Below the pieces are notes generated by a model that had not been told where the DNA came from, did no database searches, and worked only from the letters and a program-made list of their open reading frames with translations. Shown here one piece after another: positions 60,801 to 64,000 of a stretch of 64,000 nucleotides of DNA (position 1 is the first letter of the stretch; each line of letters starts with the position of its first letter). This stretch comes from Pomacea canaliculata. Taxonomy: Eukaryota; Mollusca; Gastropoda; Architaenioglossa; Ampullariidae. The translations under genes were made by a program, and so were the position numbers. The stretch covers positions 4,428,016-4,492,015 of the forward strand of contig NC_037590.1 of the NCBI RefSeq assembly GCF_003073045.1, written 5' to 3'.

Positions 60801-62570
60801 CACTGTGGCCGTAAGGTACTGCTACGGCACGGAGTACCACAGGGGGGAGTACTCTCGCCGACCTTGTTCATACTCTTCATCAACGACCTGGTACCAGAGC
60901 TTCCAAGGGGAGTCCAAGCAGCACTGTATGCAGATGACCTGGTCATATGGTGCTCAGAAGAGTATGCAACAACAGCAACCTACAGGATGCAGCTTGCACT
61001 AGACAAAGTGGCAGCCTGGGCAGACAACTGGTGCGTTACCATCAACCGTGACAAAACAACAGCCACTCTTTTCTCTCTCTCCACCAAAGCGCAAGCTGGC
61101 AGACTAAAGTTGGGAGACGCTCCACTGACACTTGAAGACCAGCAGACGTACCTGGGAGTCACTTTTGACAAAAGATTGACATGGAAGCAACACATCCTGG
61201 ACGCAGAAGCAAAAGCCAGAAGAAAGCTGAACATCATGAGAAAGCTGGCAGGAACACACTGGGGCGCCAACGAAAAGATCCTGAAGACCGTGTACCAAGG
61301 TACTGTAAGACCACACCTAGAGTACGGATCAAGCACCTGGATGACAGCAGCCAAGTCACACCTTCAGACTTTGGACAAGGTGCAGAACCAAGCACTGAGA
61401 GTCATAACAGGCGCCATGAGATCTACGCCAATAGACAAGATGGAGCAGATAACAGGCATACCCCCATTAAACAAGAGAAGGGAATGCAAAGCACTCGTGC
61501 AGGCCACCAAGTACAGGCACAGTGAAGACCACCTGATGAGTGCCAGACAGAAACAACTGTCCTCGGGAAGGCTGAAAAGATCCAGCTTTGTGAGAGAGAC
61601 GCAGGCACTACACAGAAAATATCAAACAAAGCTTCCTGCACAGGCCCAGGTAGCGACTCTCTCCCTCGATCCTCCTCCTTGGAAAGACAGAACAGGGAAC
61701 ATCACCATCTGCACCACAGTTCCTCACCTCACAACAAAGGATGAGCATAGCGACGCGAGCAAGAGAGCCCTGACGCTAGCCATGCTAGAAGAAATGTACC
61801 CCCAGGAATCATGGATAAGGGCCTACACAGACGGGTCAGCCACAGACGCTATCCAGAGGGGAGGGGCCGGCGTGTACATCCAGTTCCCAAATGGACAGTG
61901 GCAGGCAGCAGCAATACCAACTGGCCTCCACTGTACAAACTATAGAGCAGAAGTAGAAGCCCTGGTCCACGCAGCAAACATCATCAGCAGCAGAGCAGAC
62001 CATGACAGCCAGGTCGTCTTCCTGACCGATGCTCTGTCGGTGCTGCAGGCAGTCAACAACAACAAACTGCCAGACCTGGAAGCCGCGCTGCTAAACATCA
62101 AGTGCCTCAGAACAGCCCTACAGTGGATTCCATCACACTGCGGGATAGATGGGAATGAGAAAGCTGACAGGATGGCTAAGTTGGGTGCAGAGGACGAGCA
62201 AGAAGACAATGCAGTCAACATGTCAGAGATGAAAACCATCATCAGGTCTCTGTACAGGCCACAGCAACCACTGGACAGTTACCATCAGCTGTCCAGACCG
62301 GACCAGGTCGCTATCTTCCGCCTCAGGACCGGGCACAACAGGCTGCTTCATCACCTACACAGGAAGTTACACCTCGTGCCGTCCCCGAGATGCCCATGTG
62401 GAGAAGCAGACCAGACTGCAGAACACATCCTACGGGACTGTAGGAACCTCCGTACCCTGAGGGAAGAGACATGGCCACAGTTGGAGACCCTGCACAACAA
62501 GCTGTACGGGCCAGTGGAGACTCTACAGAAGACCACCAGTTTCATCTCAAGAGCTGGTCTCCAAGTGTAA
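57843..62570 (+). pseudogene. LINE polyprotein: endonuclease, reverse transcriptase, RNase H
   Basis: A single reading frame is kept from ATG 57843 to stop 62568-62570, broken only by four in-frame stops (58056, 58137, 59370 and 60774) and the nested insertion. Endonuclease motifs: ETHL, GDFNSQSQSWG (split by the insertion) and GGSDHRPVL near 59545. RT motifs: PAPDNI, SYRPISLISC near 60450, EQAGFRRYRSTEDQ, HGVPQGGVLSPTLF near 60830, and the catalytic YADDL at 60927. RNase H begins at YTDGSA near 61824 and runs to WIPSHCGIDGNEKAD near 62125. A CPCGEADQTAEHILRDC cluster lies near 62390. Long open stretches of 419 and 594 codons show the copy is fairly young. The four stops make it inactive as it stands. 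Confidence 0.93.
58453..59346. mobile_element. Foldback-type element with repeat-built inverted ends and 9-bp target duplication
   Basis: Inserted in the LINE endonuclease. GGGGATACA stands on both sides (58444-58452 and 59347-59355). The outer tips are inverse: GTCACTTAATCCCCAGACAC on the left and the same on the reverse strand of the right end. Each arm continues as tandem 13-15-bp units of the type CACTTCATCCCCGA or CACTTAATCCCCAGA, about eight on the left and about thirteen on the right. The AT-rich middle of about 600 bp has no transposase-like frame. A 9-bp duplication with long inverted ends recalls Mutator-like elements, and the repeat-built arms recall foldback elements. Confidence 0.9.
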
Positions 62571-63059
62571 TAAGGCGAACGACAAAAAAAAAAAACACCC
62601 TGATTTTCAAACAAACCCAACACAGGTTACTACTGTCATGAAGAAGTAACAGCATTTTGCATACTTTGTAAGGTAATCTATAATTATCCATTCTAGTGAT
62701 ACATAGCTAGTATCTAATGCAACTTGCCCTTGCATGTATAAAATTAGGGAAATGACCAGTTTCACCACAGACATTTCACTGGGTGTGCAGGGGCAGAAAG
62801 ATAGAGAAAGCTGGAATGTAGCTTTTCTTGACTGGAGTGTCTCAGCTTTCAGGGATAATGCTGTAATGGAGTAACTGTGATAAGACAATTATGAGACATG
62901 GACAGAATATGAAGGATGGAAGGAGATATGCAGACAAGTAATAAAAGACAAACATAGAGGACAAAGAAGAATCAGAGAAACAAACAGGAATGATTGAGAG
63001 TGCCATAAATCTGCAGAGGAAGATGAGCAGGCAGACTATTCAATTAACTTTAATCACAA

Positions 63060-63700
63060 CTATTGACAACTATTTTGACCAGTGTAAGGAGTAATGCTTA
63101 TAGAATAGATGTGTTTTTACTGGACATTTAAAGGATTCAATGGTGGGTATATGGCAGATAAGGAAAGAAAGAGAATTCCACTGTCCGGCAGTACCTAAAA
63201 ATCCGGTGACCATATATGGTTGTTCTGTGACAGATAGAAAGCATACGGTCATCAGACGAAGAGCAGAGTAGTCTGGCTGAGATGTAGGGGAAGAAAAGTT
63301 CAGAGAAATAGTTAGGGCAGGAGCCTGCAAAAAAACACAGCACACAAAGTTTGTACTGAATGCAAGAAAAGATGTGTAGCCAATGAAGAAAACAAAGGAG
63401 AGGAGTGACAGGGTCCCATTTCCTAGCTCTAGGCACCAGACATGCAGCGGAGTTCTGTAGTTCTGTACTTTCTGGACCCATTATGAACTTACAAGCATGA
63501 TGATTTAGAGACCATTGGTTAAAGATTAGCATACAATTGGCACAGCCCAGGAAACCAATGGCATGAGGGTCAAACAGGATACTTTGCTTGTAGGTAGCAC
63601 TGTATGTCTTCCCTAGATAAAATAAGACCCCTAGGACATGCTTTCTGGACAAAATCATCCCTGATAAATGTTTGAAAGTTTGAAATTATACCTACCTTTG
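63060..63700 (-). mobile_element. CR1-like non-LTR retrotransposon C-terminal RT fragment
   Basis: On the minus strand broken frames read LQNSAACLVPRARKWDPVTP, LHWLHIFSCIQYKLC, a CPNYFSELFFPY block, RLLCSSSDDRMLSI, TIYGHRIFRYCRTVE and FKCPVKTHLFYKHY. This is the standard C-terminal order of CR1/L2 reverse transcriptases. One or two shifts separate the blocks. It lies in the CEP95 sense direction, inside the upstream intron. Confidence 0.88.
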
Positions 63701-63973
63701 CACTGACACTTCCCACAGTTTTCAAATCAGTTTTCTACAGTTCCTCTTTAAGTGGATTTACTGGAAAACGCTCTTAAAAATGTTTTCAATCTGAAGATGT
63801 CATTTTTAGTGAAATTATTATAAATATTTGTTTTTTTATTTGTATTATTTAGACTTGATTTTGAAAACCACAAAATGCACCAATAGGAAAAAATGTGCCA
63901 GGTTAATAGGTAGGCCGAGAAGAAAATCAAATACTCTCGAATGAGTCAATGATCAATGATGACTGTCACTTAC

Positions 63974-64000
63974 TGGGAACGCATTTTAACAGATCTTCTG
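63974..64000 (-). CDS. Possible further CEP95 exon cut by the window edge
   Basis: On the minus strand a strong donor (CCCA followed by GTAAGTG, intron starting at 63973) ends a short open stretch whose frame reads RRSVKMRSQ across the junction. It would end in phase 2, which is exactly the phase that the 55405-55602 exon needs. The intron would then be about 8.4 kb and would hold the LINE, the nested element and the CR1 fragment. With only 27 bases visible the evidence is the donor and phase, not similarity. Confidence 0.35.

Larger units (their letters stand above)
57624..62595 (+). mobile_element. Nearly full-length non-LTR retrotransposon (LINE) with RNase H domain
   Basis: It is bounded by a direct repeat: CACCCCTGATTTTC at 57610-57623 and CACCCTGATTTTC at 62596-62608. 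It ends in about 12 A residues directly before the right copy, so both ends are present. Order: a 5' UTR of about 220 bp, a basic N-terminal region, an AP-type endonuclease, reverse transcriptase, RNase H and a C-terminal CCHC-like cluster. Without the nested 894-bp element and its duplication, it is about 4.07 kb. One pol-type protein with RNase H and a poly(A) tail fits the I/Ingi/Nimb-like group. It lies antisense to CEP95 in an intron. Confidence 0.93.

Noticed and set aside
63698..63736. Minus-strand 39-bp exon-like segment reading KTDLKTVGSVSAK with acceptor and donor
   Set aside because: It is open only in phase 0, but the downstream CEP95 exon needs phase 2 and the edge candidate ends in phase 2, so it cannot join them. 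It also borders the CR1 fragment.
1..64000. CRISPR arrays, operons, tRNA or rRNA genes
   Set aside because: The window is animal nuclear DNA with introns. I saw no regularly spaced repeat-spacer array, no cloverleaf-like tRNA sequence and no rRNA block.

Overview
This is 64 kb of AT-rich animal nuclear DNA. The genes are broken into many short exons with GT-AG introns and are surrounded by transposon remnants. The gene set (RPTOR, SUFU, MRM2, ERCC6, CEP95) is metazoan. The repeats (an RNase H-bearing LINE, RTE-like and CR1/L2-like remnants, hAT and Tc1/mariner MITEs) and the modest introns suggest a lophotrochozoan invertebrate, possibly a gastropod mollusc. The species is inference; the gene calls come from exon translations and intron phases that I checked by hand.

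Layout. The first three coding exons of RPTOR (326-2090, minus) sit head to head with a complete 10-exon SUFU gene (2417-11735, plus) across about 330 bp. A gene-poor 6.7 kb follows. MRM2, a mitochondrial rRNA 2'-O-methyltransferase of 2 exons (18486-20563, minus), is head to head with a 10-exon gene (21606-27663, plus). That gene encodes a putative mitochondrial flavin-reductase-like protein joined to a second, uncharacterised domain. A 1.4 kb hAT transposon with an exact 8-bp target duplication lies between this gene and the convergent ERCC6/CSB gene (30123-42481, minus, 22 coding exons, 1,353 aa). CEP95 follows in the same orientation (45611-55602, minus). Its N-terminal exons lie upstream, one of them possibly at the right edge of the window.

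The far upstream CEP95 intron has been heavily invaded. It holds a nearly full-length LINE (57624-62595) with a 13-bp target duplication and a pseudoknot-capable 5' end. Inside that LINE is an 894-bp foldback-type element with a 9-bp duplication. A CR1-like fragment (about 63060-63700) and a possible antisense tail-anchored microprotein (55698-55901) are in the same intron. Other introns carry at least five short inverted-repeat elements and three further LINE remnants.

Functionally this is a housekeeping neighbourhood: mTORC1 scaffold, Hedgehog regulator, mitochondrial ribosome maturation, transcription-coupled repair and a centrosomal protein. The least described item is the two-domain flavin protein, which shares a promoter interval with MRM2 and also begins with a presequence-like N-terminus.
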